The position numbers and the translations under genes were made by a program. Shown here piece after piece: positions 43,160-52,333 of a stretch of DNA of 64,000 nt (positions are counted from its first letter, which is position 1; every line of letters begins with the position of its first letter). The DNA is from Prochlorococcus sp. AG-402-I23. GTDB taxonomy: Bacteria; Cyanobacteriota; Cyanobacteriia; PCC-6307; Cyanobiaceae. The DNA lies in contig QCIB01000001.1 in NCBI GenBank assembly GCA_003216915.1, positions 1 through 64,000 on the forward strand, read 5' to 3'. The notes under the pieces are model-generated. The model ran no database searches. It saw only the letters and a program-made list of their open reading frames with translations, and had not been told where the DNA came from.

Positions 43160-45454
43160 TTAATCCAAAGATAAGGCATTAATTACAACTGTAATAGAGC
43201 TAATAGCCATCAATAATGCTGCTATTGAGGGAGTAAGAAGAATTCCGTATTTAGGGAATAAAAGGCCTGCGGCTAAAGGTATAGCTAGTAAGTTGTAACC
43301 AAAAGCCCATGTTAGATTTTGCTTTATTTTTCTTATAGTTTTTTTTGCAAGATTTAAGGCGTAGGGTAATCCATTTAGTTGATCTCCCATCAAAACTACA
43401 TCTGCATTTGCTTTTGCTATTTGAGTCCCTGATCCCACCGCAATTCCTAAGTCTGAGGATGCTAAGGCTGGGACATCATTAATACCATCACCTATCATTG
43501 CCACTTTATTATTAATTTTTAAATTTTCTATAGTCTTTAGCTTCATTTCAGGAAGAAGATCCCATTTTACTTCTTTTTCTTTAAAACCAATTTTTTTTGC
43601 TAAAGCTAAAACTGTTTGTTTCCTATCTCCACTTAAAATATTAATTTTAAATTTTTTTTCTCTTAAATCTTGAACTGTTTTAATTGAATCATCTCTGAGT
43701 AAATCTCCTAGCAAGATAAAGCCTAATAACTTATCTTTGATACTTACTCCAATGATGGTGTTCGTTTTTGTCTCTTCATTTTCAATGACTTTTTTTGCAT
43801 CACTATCAATAATTATTCCTTTACTTAGTAGCCATTCAATATTTCCGATATTAATAAGTCCATCAATTGACTCTAATTCTCCAGAAATACCTCGACCTGA
43901 ATGAGTGAAAATTTTTTTTATTGGAAATAAACTTAAATTTTGTTTTTTTGCCTCTTGAATTAAGGCATCTGCGATTGGATGTCTGCTTTCCTTTTCTAAA
44001 CTGGCAGCTATTCTTAATAAAAATGAATGATCATCATTATTTTTATAATCAACAATGAAAGGCTTACCTTTTGTTAAAGTACCTGTCTTGTCAAAAATAA
44101 TGTGATTAATTTTTGAAGCCATCTCTATTTTGTCCCCGCCTTTAAATAAAACTCCTTTTTTTGCTGCTTTACCTGATGCGACAGTTATTACAGTTGGGGT
44201 GGCTAAACCTAGTGCACAAGGACAAGCTATTACTAAAACAGCAATTGACAATTGAATAGCTAAGCTAAGGAAATTCTCAGCATTACTACCAAGCGAACTA
44301 TGAAGTGTATGGCTTGACTGAGTGATGAATTGATTATTATGACTTAATAAATCTGGCCAAATGTTTCTTGCCCCCTTCCACCAAAAAAAGAAGGTTAAAG
44401 TAGCAAAAATTAGTACAAAGTAAGTAAATTTGCCCGCAATTTCATCAGCAATTCTTTGAATGCGAGGTTTTCTAGAGTTTACAGACTCAATAAGATTTAC
44501 TAGTTTTGCGAGAGAAGAATCCCCTCCGACCTTCTTTACTTTAAGTCTAAGAGTTGAATTAAGATTTAAAGACCCACTAGATAGATTTTCGCCTTCTTTT
44601 ACCTCTATAGGTTTGGATTCTCCAGTAATATGTGAAACATCAACATATGAATTGCCTTTAGTAACAATGCAGTCAGCAGGTACTCTGTCTCCTGCTAAAA
44701 CTTGAATCTCTTGATCAGGTATTAAAGTATTTACTCTTATTGATTTAATTTGATCATCTTCTGTGTAGATATTTGCCATTTCAGGTTGAAGATCTAATAA
44801 CTCTCCAATGGATGAACCAGTTTGGTATCTTGCTCTTTCCTCTAAGAAACGCCCAATCAATATAAAACCTAATAGCATAACTGGTTCATTAAAAAAACAA
44901 GGAAAACCAGTGGCAGGAAATATTAAGGATAGAAGACTGGTTGTATATGCACTAGTTACTCCAAGAGCTACTAAAGAATCCATATCCGGACGGTTTTTAA
45001 TAAATGATTGAAATCCATTAATAATTATTCCTCTGCCAGGAAATAATAGAGCTAATGTTCCTAATGAAGCGTGAAAAAAAATATTACCTAATATTGGAAA
45101 ATTTATATATCTTCCTTCTGCTAGATGACCTAAACCTGAAAACAATAAAAGTAATAAAGCAAAAGTTAGTTTTTTCCATTGATTATTCCACTTCTTTTTT
45201 TTTTCTAATTCTGCCTTATTTATTTTTTTTGAAAAATCATTTATGTAAATCTTTGATGGGAAACCATTCTCTTTTAGATTGTTGAGAACTGTTTCTATTT
45301 CTATATGTTTCTGGGTAATTTCAAAATATGCACTTTCGGTTAGTAAGTTAACAGAAACATTTTCAATACCATCAGAATTATTTAATATTTTTTCAACAGT
45401 ACTAACACAACCTCCGCACTTCATTCCTGTAATGCTTAATTGAATGCTTTCCAT
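43160..45454 (-). CDS. copper-type P1B ATPase
   Basis: A heavy-metal ATPase with one N-terminal HMA domain (GMKCGGC near residue 10), about eight membrane helices, the CPC metal motif in VIACPCALGLATP, the phosphorylation loop DKTGTLTKGKP, TGES (HITGESKPIEV), SRHPIADAL and MIGDGINDVPAL. The CPC plus GMxCxxC set indicates Cu(I). It may feed copper to plastocyanin in the thylakoid (CtaA/PacS type) or export it. ATG 45454 is taken; GTG 45463 adds three residues. It heads the ctaA-type/tmk/holB run. Direction of transport is not decided. Confidence 0.92.
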   Translation of the reverse strand: MESIQLSITGMKCGGCVSTVEKILNNSDGIENVSVNLLTESAYFEITQKHIEIETVLNNLKENGFPSKIYINDFSKKINKAELEKKKKWNNQWKKLTFALLLLLFSGLGHLAEGRYINFPILGNIFFHASLGTLALLFPGRGIIINGFQSFIKNRPDMDSLVALGVTSAYTTSLLSLIFPATGFPCFFNEPVMLLGFILIGRFLEERARYQTGSSIGELLDLQPEMANIYTEDDQIKSIRVNTLIPDQEIQVLAGDRVPADCIVTKGNSYVDVSHITGESKPIEVKEGENLSSGSLNLNSTLRLKVKKVGGDSSLAKLVNLIESVNSRKPRIQRIADEIAGKFTYFVLIFATLTFFFWWKGARNIWPDLLSHNNQFITQSSHTLHSSLGSNAENFLSLAIQLSIAVLVIACPCALGLATPTVITVASGKAAKKGVLFKGGDKIEMASKINHIIFDKTGTLTKGKPFIVDYKNNDDHSFLLRIAASLEKESRHPIADALIQEAKKQNLSLFPIKKIFTHSGRGISGELESIDGLINIGNIEWLLSKGIIIDSDAKKVIENEETKTNTIIGVSIKDKLLGFILLGDLLRDDSIKTVQDLREKKFKINILSGDRKQTVLALAKKIGFKEKEVKWDLLPEMKLKTIENLKINNKVAMIGDGINDVPALASSDLGIAVGSGTQIAKANADVVLMGDQLNGLPYALNLAKKTIRKIKQNLTWAFGYNLLAIPLAAGLLFPKYGILLTPSIAALLMAISSITVVINALSLD

Positions 45455-45576
45455 ATTTTTCACTATTTATGCAAATTAATGCTTTAACTTTTTTTTATAA
45501 TTATAATAATAAATGTAATAGACTTTTTAAATAGTTATTTTTTAATTACTATATTAATTTTATTAATTTAAGAGCG

Positions 45577-46098
45577 GTGCCTAGTAATCAAAACAGAGAC
45601 AATTTTATCGATAAAGCTTTCACTGTAATTGCTGAATCAATAGTAAAAATAATGCCTATTGCAGAGAAAGAAAAAAAAGCATACATCTATTATAGAGATG
45701 GCTTAGCTGCACAAAATAATGGGGATTATTCGGAAGCATTAGAGTATTACAAAGAGAGTTTACTACTTGAAGAAAATAAAATTGATAGGGGTGAGACTTT
45801 AAAAAATATGGCAATAATATATATGAGTAATGGTGAAGAGGATCTGTCTATTGAAACTTATGAAAAAGCATTATTAGAAAATCCCAAACAGCCATCATGC
45901 CTTAAAAATATAGGTTTGATTTATGAAAAAAGAGGAAGATATGCTGAGCAAAATGGTGATTTAGATCAGAGAGATATTTGGTTTGATAAAGCTGCTGAAG
46001 TCTGGTCTAAAGCAGTAAGATTATATCCAGGTGGTTATCTAGATATTGAGAATTGGTTGAAAAACTCAGGAAGAAGTTCTATCGATATGTATCTCTAA
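45577..46098 (+). CDS. ycf3: photosystem I assembly protein Ycf3
   Basis: A 173-residue TPR protein required for photosystem I assembly. The N-terminus [19 protein letters not shown], the [20 protein letters not shown] repeat near 38-57 and the C-terminal [16 protein letters not shown] match plastid Ycf3. Three TPR motifs lie between about residues 35 and 150. Start is GTG at 45577. It is divergent from the P-type ATPase gene, 122 bp apart, and ends 5 bp from radA. Confidence 0.95.
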   Translation: MPSNQNRDNFIDKAFTVIAESIVKIMPIAEKEKKAYIYYRDGLAAQNNGDYSEALEYYKESLLLEENKIDRGETLKNMAIIYMSNGEEDLSIETYEKALLENPKQPSCLKNIGLIYEKRGRYAEQNGDLDQRDIWFDKAAEVWSKAVRLYPGGYLDIENWLKNSGRSSIDMYL

Positions 46099-46103
46099 TT
46101 TTT

Positions 46104-47465
46104 TTAATCTGACAAAGAATAGTCAACTGCTTCTTTAATATTCGATATCTCTTGGATATTGATTAAATTTTGAAAATTATTATTTAGTTCCTCCTCTAAT
46201 TTTGGCACTACGATATTTTTGATCCCTAGTCTTACAGCTTCTTCTATCTTTGTGCGAAGGTTATTCGATTTTCTAACCTGACCGCTCAAACCCAATTCCC
46301 CAATAAATGAGCTACTTGCCAAAGGAGGAATATTTTTCAAACTTGATAAAATTGATATTGCTACACCTAAGTCAGATGATGGATCATTAATCTCAAAACC
46401 CCCACCAGTAGCTACATAACAATCAAATTCAGATAATTTTATACCCACGTGTTTTTCAATAACAGCTAGAATTTGATGCAATCTATTTATGCTTATTCCA
46501 GTTGTAGTACGTCTTGGATTACTGTAGAAAGTTTTATTTACCAGTGCTTGTATATCAACTGCTAATGGTCGACTGCCTTCATTTGTAATCGTAGTTGTTA
46601 CACCTGAAATATTTTCTTTATTTGTAAAAATTGAGCTTGGGTTTTTTATCTCTCGTAAGCCCTCTTCAAACATTTCAAAAATTCCAATCTCGAAGGTTGA
46701 TCCAAATCGATTTTTTATACTTCTTAATAATCTATGTGAGGAAATATTATCTCCTTCAAAGTTGATTACTGTATCAACTAAATGCTCTAGAGTTTTAGGA
46801 CCCGCTAAAGCACCATCTTTGGTTACATGACCAATTATTAGAAGAGAAATATTATTGTTTTTGGCAAGATTCTGCAATTCAGATGAACATTCTCTAACTT
46901 GAGAAACCGATCCTGGAGAACTTTGCATTTCATGATTATGGATAGCTTGAATACTATCAATAATTGCGAAACTTGGATTTACACGTTTGATCTCTTCAAT
47001 AATTATGGATAAATTGGTTTCTGCAAAAATTTGTAAATCAATACTGTTTTGATTTAATCTTTCCCATCTAATTTTTACTTGTTCTAAAGATTCTTCTGCA
47101 GTTATATATAAAACTTTCTCATTAAGAGATATTTTTCCTGCTGATTGAAGAACTATTGTGCTTTTACCGATGCCTGGTTCTCCTCCTAGTAAAACAACAG
47201 ATCCAGGTACTATTCCACCTCCAAGCACTCGATCAAATTCTCTAAAACCACTTGTAAATCTTGCTATTTTTTTTGATGAAATCTCATTAAACGGTATAGA
47301 TTTTTTATTATCATTTATATTTTTTATTTCTTGATATTTAGATCTCTTACTTTTTATTTCTTCAACAATGGAATTCCATGAGTTGCAATTTAGGCATCTA
47401 CCAAAGTATTGAGAAGTTTCAGATCCACAATTCTGACAAATAAAAGTAGATAATTTGTTAGACAT
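46104..47465 (-). CDS. radA: DNA repair protein RadA
   Basis: A 453-residue RecA-like ATPase for branch migration in recombination. It has a four-cysteine zinc finger (CQNCGSETSQYFGRCLNC at residues 10-27), Walker A GGEPGIGKST near 94, the RadA-specific KNRFG motif (IKNRFGSTFEIG) near 243, and a C-terminal LonC-like domain with GGGFEINDPSSDLGVAI near 358 and GELGLSGQVRKS near 390. ATG at 47465. It is convergent with ycf3 and divergent from rpaB. Confidence 0.95.
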   Translation of the reverse strand: MSNKLSTFICQNCGSETSQYFGRCLNCNSWNSIVEEIKSKRSKYQEIKNINDNKKSIPFNEISSKKIARFTSGFREFDRVLGGGIVPGSVVLLGGEPGIGKSTIVLQSAGKISLNEKVLYITAEESLEQVKIRWERLNQNSIDLQIFAETNLSIIIEEIKRVNPSFAIIDSIQAIHNHEMQSSPGSVSQVRECSSELQNLAKNNNISLLIIGHVTKDGALAGPKTLEHLVDTVINFEGDNISSHRLLRSIKNRFGSTFEIGIFEMFEEGLREIKNPSSIFTNKENISGVTTTITNEGSRPLAVDIQALVNKTFYSNPRRTTTGISINRLHQILAVIEKHVGIKLSEFDCYVATGGGFEINDPSSDLGVAISILSSLKNIPPLASSSFIGELGLSGQVRKSNNLRTKIEEAVRLGIKNIVVPKLEEELNNNFQNLINIQEISNIKEAVDYSLSD

Positions 47466-47572
47466 TTAGTCTCTGAATGAAGTAATGGAACTAGAATGTT
47501 TGGGATATTGCCCCTCTACAAGTTAGATTAGGTTAATAATAAATTCTCTTACTGATTAGCTAATAGAAACAA

Positions 47573-48319
47573 ATGGCTCTATCTAGTCAAACTAAAGAAA
47601 CTATACTTGTCGCAGATGACGAGGCAAGTATTAGAAGAATTCTGGAGACACGTCTCTCCATGATTGGCTACAAAGTTGTAACTGCAAGTGATGGCAAAGA
47701 AGCACTAAAGTTATTTAAAGATTATGAACCTGATTTAGTAGTACTTGACGTCATGATGCCAAAACTAGATGGTTATGGAGTTTGTCAAGAGTTAAGGAAA
47801 GATTCTGATGTACCAATTGTCATGTTAACTGCATTAGGAGATGTTGCAGATAGGATAACAGGTTTAGAATTAGGGGCTGACGATTACGTAGTAAAACCAT
47901 TTAGTCCAAAAGAGTTAGAAGCCAGGATTAGGTGCGTTCTTAGAAGAATCGACAAAGAGCAAATTCCTGGAATGCCTAATTCAGGATTAATTTTGGTTAC
48001 GGATATAAAAATTGATACAAATCGAAGACAAGTTTTTAAAAGTGATGAGAGAATTAGATTAACTGGTATGGAATTTAGTCTCTTAGAGCTTTTGGTAAGT
48101 AGGTCAGGAGAGCCATTTAGTAGAGGAGAGATTTTGAAAGAAGTTTGGGGATATACCCCCGAGAGACATGTAGATACAAGAGTTGTCGATGTTCACATAT
48201 CAAGATTAAGATCTAAACTGGAGGCTGATCCAGCCAATCCAGAATTGATATTGACAGCAAGGGGTACAGGATATCTTTTTCAACGGATTGTCGATATTGC
48301 TCCCTTTGATGGTAAATAA
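47573..48319 (+). CDS. rpaB: RpaB response regulator (OmpR type)
   Basis: A 248-residue response regulator with receiver Asp59 in LVVLDVMMPKLDG and a winged-helix domain (RLTGMEFSLLELLVSRSGEP then HVDTRVVDVHISRLRSKLEA). It matches RpaB, the essential regulator that responds to high light and redox signals with the Hik33/NblS kinase and represses high-light genes through HLR1 sites. The ATG is at 47573. The stop codon is directly followed by the plsX ATG (0 bp). RpaA at 40.8 kb is its counterpart. Confidence 0.93.
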   Translation: MALSSQTKETILVADDEASIRRILETRLSMIGYKVVTASDGKEALKLFKDYEPDLVVLDVMMPKLDGYGVCQELRKDSDVPIVMLTALGDVADRITGLELGADDYVVKPFSPKELEARIRCVLRRIDKEQIPGMPNSGLILVTDIKIDTNRRQVFKSDERIRLTGMEFSLLELLVSRSGEPFSRGEILKEVWGYTPERHVDTRVVDVHISRLRSKLEADPANPELILTARGTGYLFQRIVDIAPFDGK

Positions 48320-49726
48320 ATGGGGAAAGAAGCAGCGCAAAAAATTAACAAGCCCAGAGCTATTAGAAGATTAGTTATTTGGTACAAAAGAAATTCAGCG
48401 GTGACTTCTATAGTTGATACTGCTGCTAGTTCTGCAGCAACGGCAAGTAATGTTGCGGGTAATATGGTTTCTGGTGCTGGATCAGTAGTAACCACAGCTA
48501 GTAATGTTGCAGGTAATGTTGCAGGTAATGTAGTTTCAAGTGCTGAATCTGTTGTTAATACTGCTAGTAGTGTAGTTTCAAATGCTAGTTCAATAGCTAA
48601 GAATACATTACAGCCATTAGTGTTTGATCCATTAAAAAGATTACAAAGTAGCGATAATATATTAAACAAGGTCGAAGACATTCAATCTAAACGTATTTGG
48701 ATTGCAGTTGATGGGATGGGTGGAGATTATGCTCCTGGGCCTATTCTTGAGGGTTGCCTCGAAGCAATAAGTAGATTTCCAATAAATATAAAGTTTGTTG
48801 GCAAAATTGAAAAAGTTAAACATGCAGCAGAAAAAATTGGTTTAACCGAATTATTAGAGAATGAAATAGATAATAATCGTCTTGAATTAATTGATAGTGG
48901 AGAGCCTATTGGAATGAACGAAGAAGCTACTGCGGTGAGAAAAAGGAAAAATGCAAGTATAAATGTTGCGATGGATTTAGTAAGAAATAATAAAGCGGAA
49001 GCTATCTACTCAGCTGGTAATTCAGGAGCTATGATGGCTTCTGCCATATTTAGGATAGGTAGGTTGAAAGGGATTGATAGACCAGCTATAGGCGCATTAT
49101 TTCCAACAAGGGATCAAACTCGACCAGTTTTAGTTTTAGATGTTGGTGCAAATACTGATTGTAAGCCGTCTTATCTTCATCAATTTGCTCTTTTAGGTAA
49201 TATTTACGCAAAAGATGTCTTACAAGTAAAAAAGCCAAGAATCGGCCTTTTAAATATTGGAGAAGAAGAATGCAAAGGTAATGATTTATCCCTAAAAACA
49301 TTTGAATTATTATCTTCTGAAAAAAGTGTTGATTTTGGAGGTAATTGTGAAGGCCGAGACGTATTGTCAGGTAGTTTCGATGTAGTAGTCTGCGATGGTT
49401 TTACAGGTAATATTTTATTAAAATTTCTTGAATCTGTTGGAGGAGTTTTATTAGATATTTTGAGATCTGAGTTGCCACGAGGCAGGCGGGGAAAAGTTGG
49501 TTCAGCTTTCTTAAAAAGTAATTTACGCAGGATAAAGAAAAGGTTAGATCATGCTGAACATGGAGGTGCCTTATTACTTGGGGTAAACGGTATTTGCGTT
49601 ATCGGTCATGGTAGCAGTAAATCTTTATCAGTAGTTAGTGCTCTTCGCTTGGCTCATTCGGCAGTTAATCACGGTGTTATGGAAAATTTAAATCAACTGC
49701 AAAAGCTTCAAGTTTTAAATTCATAA
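48320..49726 (+). CDS. plsX: phosphate acyltransferase PlsX with N-terminal repeat extension
   Basis: A 468-residue protein. Residues 124-460 are standard PlsX (KRIWIAVDGMGGDYAPGPIL, then AIYSAGNSGAMMASAIFRIG), which makes acyl phosphate from acyl-ACP for phospholipid synthesis. The first 123 residues are an extra domain: a basic RAIRRLVIWYKRN start, a 66-residue Ala/Ser/Val/Asn/Gly tract (28-93) with an 11-residue period, and a linker PLVFDPLKRLQSSDNI. Typical PlsX lacks it (about 340 residues). ATG 48320 directly follows the rpaB stop. Lipid-membrane anchoring by the tract is inferred. Confidence 0.93.
   Translation: MGKEAAQKINKPRAIRRLVIWYKRNSAVTSIVDTAASSAATASNVAGNMVSGAGSVVTTASNVAGNVAGNVVSSAESVVNTASSVVSNASSIAKNTLQPLVFDPLKRLQSSDNILNKVEDIQSKRIWIAVDGMGGDYAPGPILEGCLEAISRFPINIKFVGKIEKVKHAAEKIGLTELLENEIDNNRLELIDSGEPIGMNEEATAVRKRKNASINVAMDLVRNNKAEAIYSAGNSGAMMASAIFRIGRLKGIDRPAIGALFPTRDQTRPVLVLDVGANTDCKPSYLHQFALLGNIYAKDVLQVKKPRIGLLNIGEEECKGNDLSLKTFELLSSEKSVDFGGNCEGRDVLSGSFDVVVCDGFTGNILLKFLESVGGVLLDILRSELPRGRRGKVGSAFLKSNLRRIKKRLDHAEHGGALLLGVNGICVIGHGSSKSLSVVSALRLAHSAVNHGVMENLNQLQKLQVLNS
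48401..48598 (+). repeat. 11-residue-period repeat tract in PlsX N-terminus
   Basis: Reading from residue 28 in blocks of 11 gives VTSIVDTAASS, AATASNVAGNM, VSGAGSVVTTA, SNVAGNVAGNV, VSSAESVVNTA, SSVVSNASSIA. Blocks 3 and 5 differ in only four positions. DNA copies of (AG)TAATGTTGCAGGTAATGT-like units are visible at 48443-48460 and near 48500-48530. The pattern of small and beta-branched residues resembles amphipathic 11/3 helices of synuclein, perilipin and LEA proteins that lie on lipid surfaces. Confidence 0.75.
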
Positions 49727-49779
49727 AACATATTGCGTCAAATTTATGTTTGACTTATATAAGTAACTAAAAAACTCTT

Positions 49780-50787
49780 TTGGAAGGAATAAATTTTAAT
49801 CAGATTGGGGTATCTTTTAAGGGAAGTGGAAGTTATGTACCCGATCAAATACTTACCAATCCAAAAATCAGTCAAAAGGTTGACACGAGTAATGAATGGA
49901 TAAAATCTAGAACGGGAATTTCTGAGAGAAGAATTTCCAGCATAGGAGATAATGTTACTGAGATGGGTTATGCGGCGGCTCTAAGTGCTATTGAAATGGC
50001 TCATTGGGATATTAAAACTATTGATCTGATTATTTTAGCTACTTCTACTCCTAATGATTTATTTGGATCAGCGCCATCTGTTCAGGCCAAATTAGGAGCC
50101 TTTAATGCTGTAGCTTTCGATTTAACTGCAGCTTGTAGTGGTTTTTTATTTGCCTTAATAACAGCCTCACAATTTTTAAAAGGGGGTAGTTTTAAAAGGG
50201 CTATTGTTATTGGAGCAGATCAATTATCAAGTTTTGTTGATTGGAACGATAGAAGAAGTTGTATTCTCTTCGGAGATGGTGCCGGTGCATTAGCAATTGA
50301 AGCCACAAATGAATTTGATAATTTTATAGGTTTTGATATGAGAACTGATGGGGGGAGGGGTTCTTTTCTTAATCTTCCATCAAAAAATAATAAGGATTCA
50401 ATAATTGATGACATTGACTTTTTAAGTGGAGGTTTTTCTTCAATTCAGATGAATGGTCAGGAAGTTTATAAATTCGCAGTTAAAGAAGTTCCCATAATTC
50501 TTGAAAAGTTGTTGAAAAAAATGAAATATAATTCTGATCAAGTTGATTGGCTTTTGCTGCATCAAGCTAATCAAAGAATATTGGATTCTGTAGGAGAAAG
50601 GTTAAAAATTCCCAGAGAAAAAATTCTTAGCAATTTAGAAAAATATGGCAATACTTCTGCAGCAACTATTCCACTAATGATGGATGAGGCTGTTAGAGAT
50701 TATAGAATTAAACAAAATGATATTATTGCCACAAGTGGTTTTGGTGCTGGGCTAAGTTGGGGTGCAGCCCTTATTAAATGGGGTTAA
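49780..50787 (+). CDS. fabH: 3-oxoacyl-ACP synthase III
   Basis: A 335-residue condensing enzyme that starts fatty acid synthesis from acetyl-CoA and malonyl-ACP. The catalytic Cys is in LTAACSGFLFAL near 115, His in LLHQANQRIL near 260 and Asn in KYGNTSAATIPL near 288. The start is TTG at 49780. It lies 53 bp after plsX and 18 bp before fabD on the same strand. This gene follows my recollection of Prochlorococcus FabH closely. Confidence 0.95.
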   Translation: MEGINFNQIGVSFKGSGSYVPDQILTNPKISQKVDTSNEWIKSRTGISERRISSIGDNVTEMGYAAALSAIEMAHWDIKTIDLIILATSTPNDLFGSAPSVQAKLGAFNAVAFDLTAACSGFLFALITASQFLKGGSFKRAIVIGADQLSSFVDWNDRRSCILFGDGAGALAIEATNEFDNFIGFDMRTDGGRGSFLNLPSKNNKDSIIDDIDFLSGGFSSIQMNGQEVYKFAVKEVPIILEKLLKKMKYNSDQVDWLLLHQANQRILDSVGERLKIPREKILSNLEKYGNTSAATIPLMMDEAVRDYRIKQNDIIATSGFGAGLSWGAALIKWG

Positions 50788-50805
50788 AAACAAAATAGGA
50801 ACATT

Positions 50806-51702
50806 ATGACAGTTGCATGGGTATTCCCTGGACAGGGTTCGCAAAAAATTGGAATGGCAAAACAAATTGAAAATTTGCCGAGCACAAAAGAGAGGTTTAG
50901 TTATGCTTCTGAGATATTTGAGAGAAATTTATTGGAAATTTGCGAGTTAAATTCTGATCCAACAAATCCTCTTTGTGATTTGAATAATACAAGAAATACA
51001 CAAATCTGTCTTTTTTTGGTTGAATCAATTTTATTAGATGCCTTAAAGGAGAATGGTTTTAAACCAACTTATGTTGCTGGACATAGTCTGGGAGAAATAA
51101 CTGCATTATATTGTGCGGATGTTTTTTCATTCGAAGACTGCGTATCACTAATAAAAGTCAGATCTCAATTAATGGTAAATGCTGGGAAAGGATCTATGGC
51201 AGCAGTAATTGGTTTTGATAGAAATGAACTTGATTTATTAATAAAAAAAAGTGAAGATGTTGTAATTGCTAATGATAATAGCTCTTCCCAAGTTGTCTTA
51301 TCAGGATCTAACGAAGAGTTAGAGAATTTATCCAAAGAAATTTCTTGTAAAAGATTTCTAAAATTAAATGTTTCAGGTGCATTCCATTCACCATTCATGG
51401 ATGAGCCTGCAGTTAAATTTTCTGAGTATTTAAAACAGATTAATTTTAAAAATCCTTCTTTCCCAGTAATAAGTAATTATTACCCTTCATTTTGTGAAGA
51501 TCCAGATGAGCTTAAAATGAGATTGGAAAATCAAATGTGTAATGGCGTTAGGTGGCGAGAAACTATGGATTTAATGGCAAAAGATAGCGATCTTCATTTT
51601 GTTGAAATTGGCCCATCAAATGTACTTAGCGGTTTAGCAAAAAGACATCTGAAAGAGTTAAAAATTTCTCAAGTTTCATCTTCTAATCAAATAACTTATT
51701 AA
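50806..51702 (+). CDS. fabD: malonyl-CoA:ACP transacylase
   Basis: A 298-residue enzyme that loads malonate on acyl carrier protein. It has VFPGQGSQKIGMAKQ near 6-20, the nucleophile Ser in VAGHSLGEITAL near 90, FHSPFMDEP near 196 with the catalytic His, and EIGPSNVLSGLAKR near 270. ATG at 50806. It lies between fabH and plsC, 6 bp from the latter, in a lipid-synthesis operon. Confidence 0.95.
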   Translation: MTVAWVFPGQGSQKIGMAKQIENLPSTKERFSYASEIFERNLLEICELNSDPTNPLCDLNNTRNTQICLFLVESILLDALKENGFKPTYVAGHSLGEITALYCADVFSFEDCVSLIKVRSQLMVNAGKGSMAAVIGFDRNELDLLIKKSEDVVIANDNSSSQVVLSGSNEELENLSKEISCKRFLKLNVSGAFHSPFMDEPAVKFSEYLKQINFKNPSFPVISNYYPSFCEDPDELKMRLENQMCNGVRWRETMDLMAKDSDLHFVEIGPSNVLSGLAKRHLKELKISQVSSSNQITY

Positions 51703-51708
51703 TTTAAT

Positions 51709-52329
51709 ATGAAAAATGATGTTTTTCAAAAATTAATCTATCAATTAGTTAGCAAACTTTTTGTATTACCTATTTATAAATTTGTATTTAGAGGTCATTT
51801 ATTAGGTAGAGAAAATATTCCGCAAAAAAATTCTTTTATAATGGTCTCTAATCATGGTTCTTTGCTTGACCCTCCTCTTTTAGGACATGCTCTTGGACGT
51901 AATATATCATTTATGGCCAAGGCAGAGTTATTTAAAATACCTTTACTTGGGTTTGTTATTAAAGCTTGTGGAGCTTATCCTGTAAAGAGGGGAGTTGCCG
52001 ACAAAAATACCATTAAAACAGCATGTAAAAAATTATCAGATAATAATTGTATTGGAGTTTTTATTGATGGAACTCGTCAAAAAAATGGGCGAGTTAATAA
52101 GCCAAAACAAGGCGCTGCTTTATTAGCCTTTAAAAATCAAAAAATATTATTGCCTGTTGCGATAGTTAATTCACATAGACTAATAAAGTTTAAATTCTGT
52201 ATTCCTTTTTTTTCAAAAATAGTGATTAAAGTCGGGAAACCTGTTCAACCTCCTCAAAATTCATCAAGAAATGAACTTAATTCTGTAACTATGATGCTTC
52301 AAAATAATATTAATAATTTGATTGAATGA
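51709..52329 (+). CDS. plsC: 1-acyl-sn-glycerol-3-phosphate acyltransferase
   Basis: A 206-residue membrane-bound acyltransferase. NHGSLLDPP near 45 is the catalytic NHx4D motif, and FIDGTRQKNGRVNKPKQGAA near 115-134 is the acyl-acceptor block (the usual FPEGTRS, here with Ile-Asp). A single N-terminal hydrophobic segment would anchor it. It makes phosphatidic acid from the lysophosphatidate whose acyl group can come through PlsX. ATG at 51709. It ends 4 bp from the convergent tsaB-like gene. Confidence 0.92.
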   Translation: MKNDVFQKLIYQLVSKLFVLPIYKFVFRGHLLGRENIPQKNSFIMVSNHGSLLDPPLLGHALGRNISFMAKAELFKIPLLGFVIKACGAYPVKRGVADKNTIKTACKKLSDNNCIGVFIDGTRQKNGRVNKPKQGAALLAFKNQKILLPVAIVNSHRLIKFKFCIPFFSKIVIKVGKPVQPPQNSSRNELNSVTMMLQNNINNLIE

Positions 52330-52333
52330 AAAT

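Noticed and set aside
48280..48681. 133-codon minus-strand frame opposite the end of rpaB and the start of plsX
   Set aside because: It is the reverse reading of the PlsX repeat tract (Leu/Ala/Thr repeats) and lacks a ribosome-binding site or known homology, so it is a shadow.
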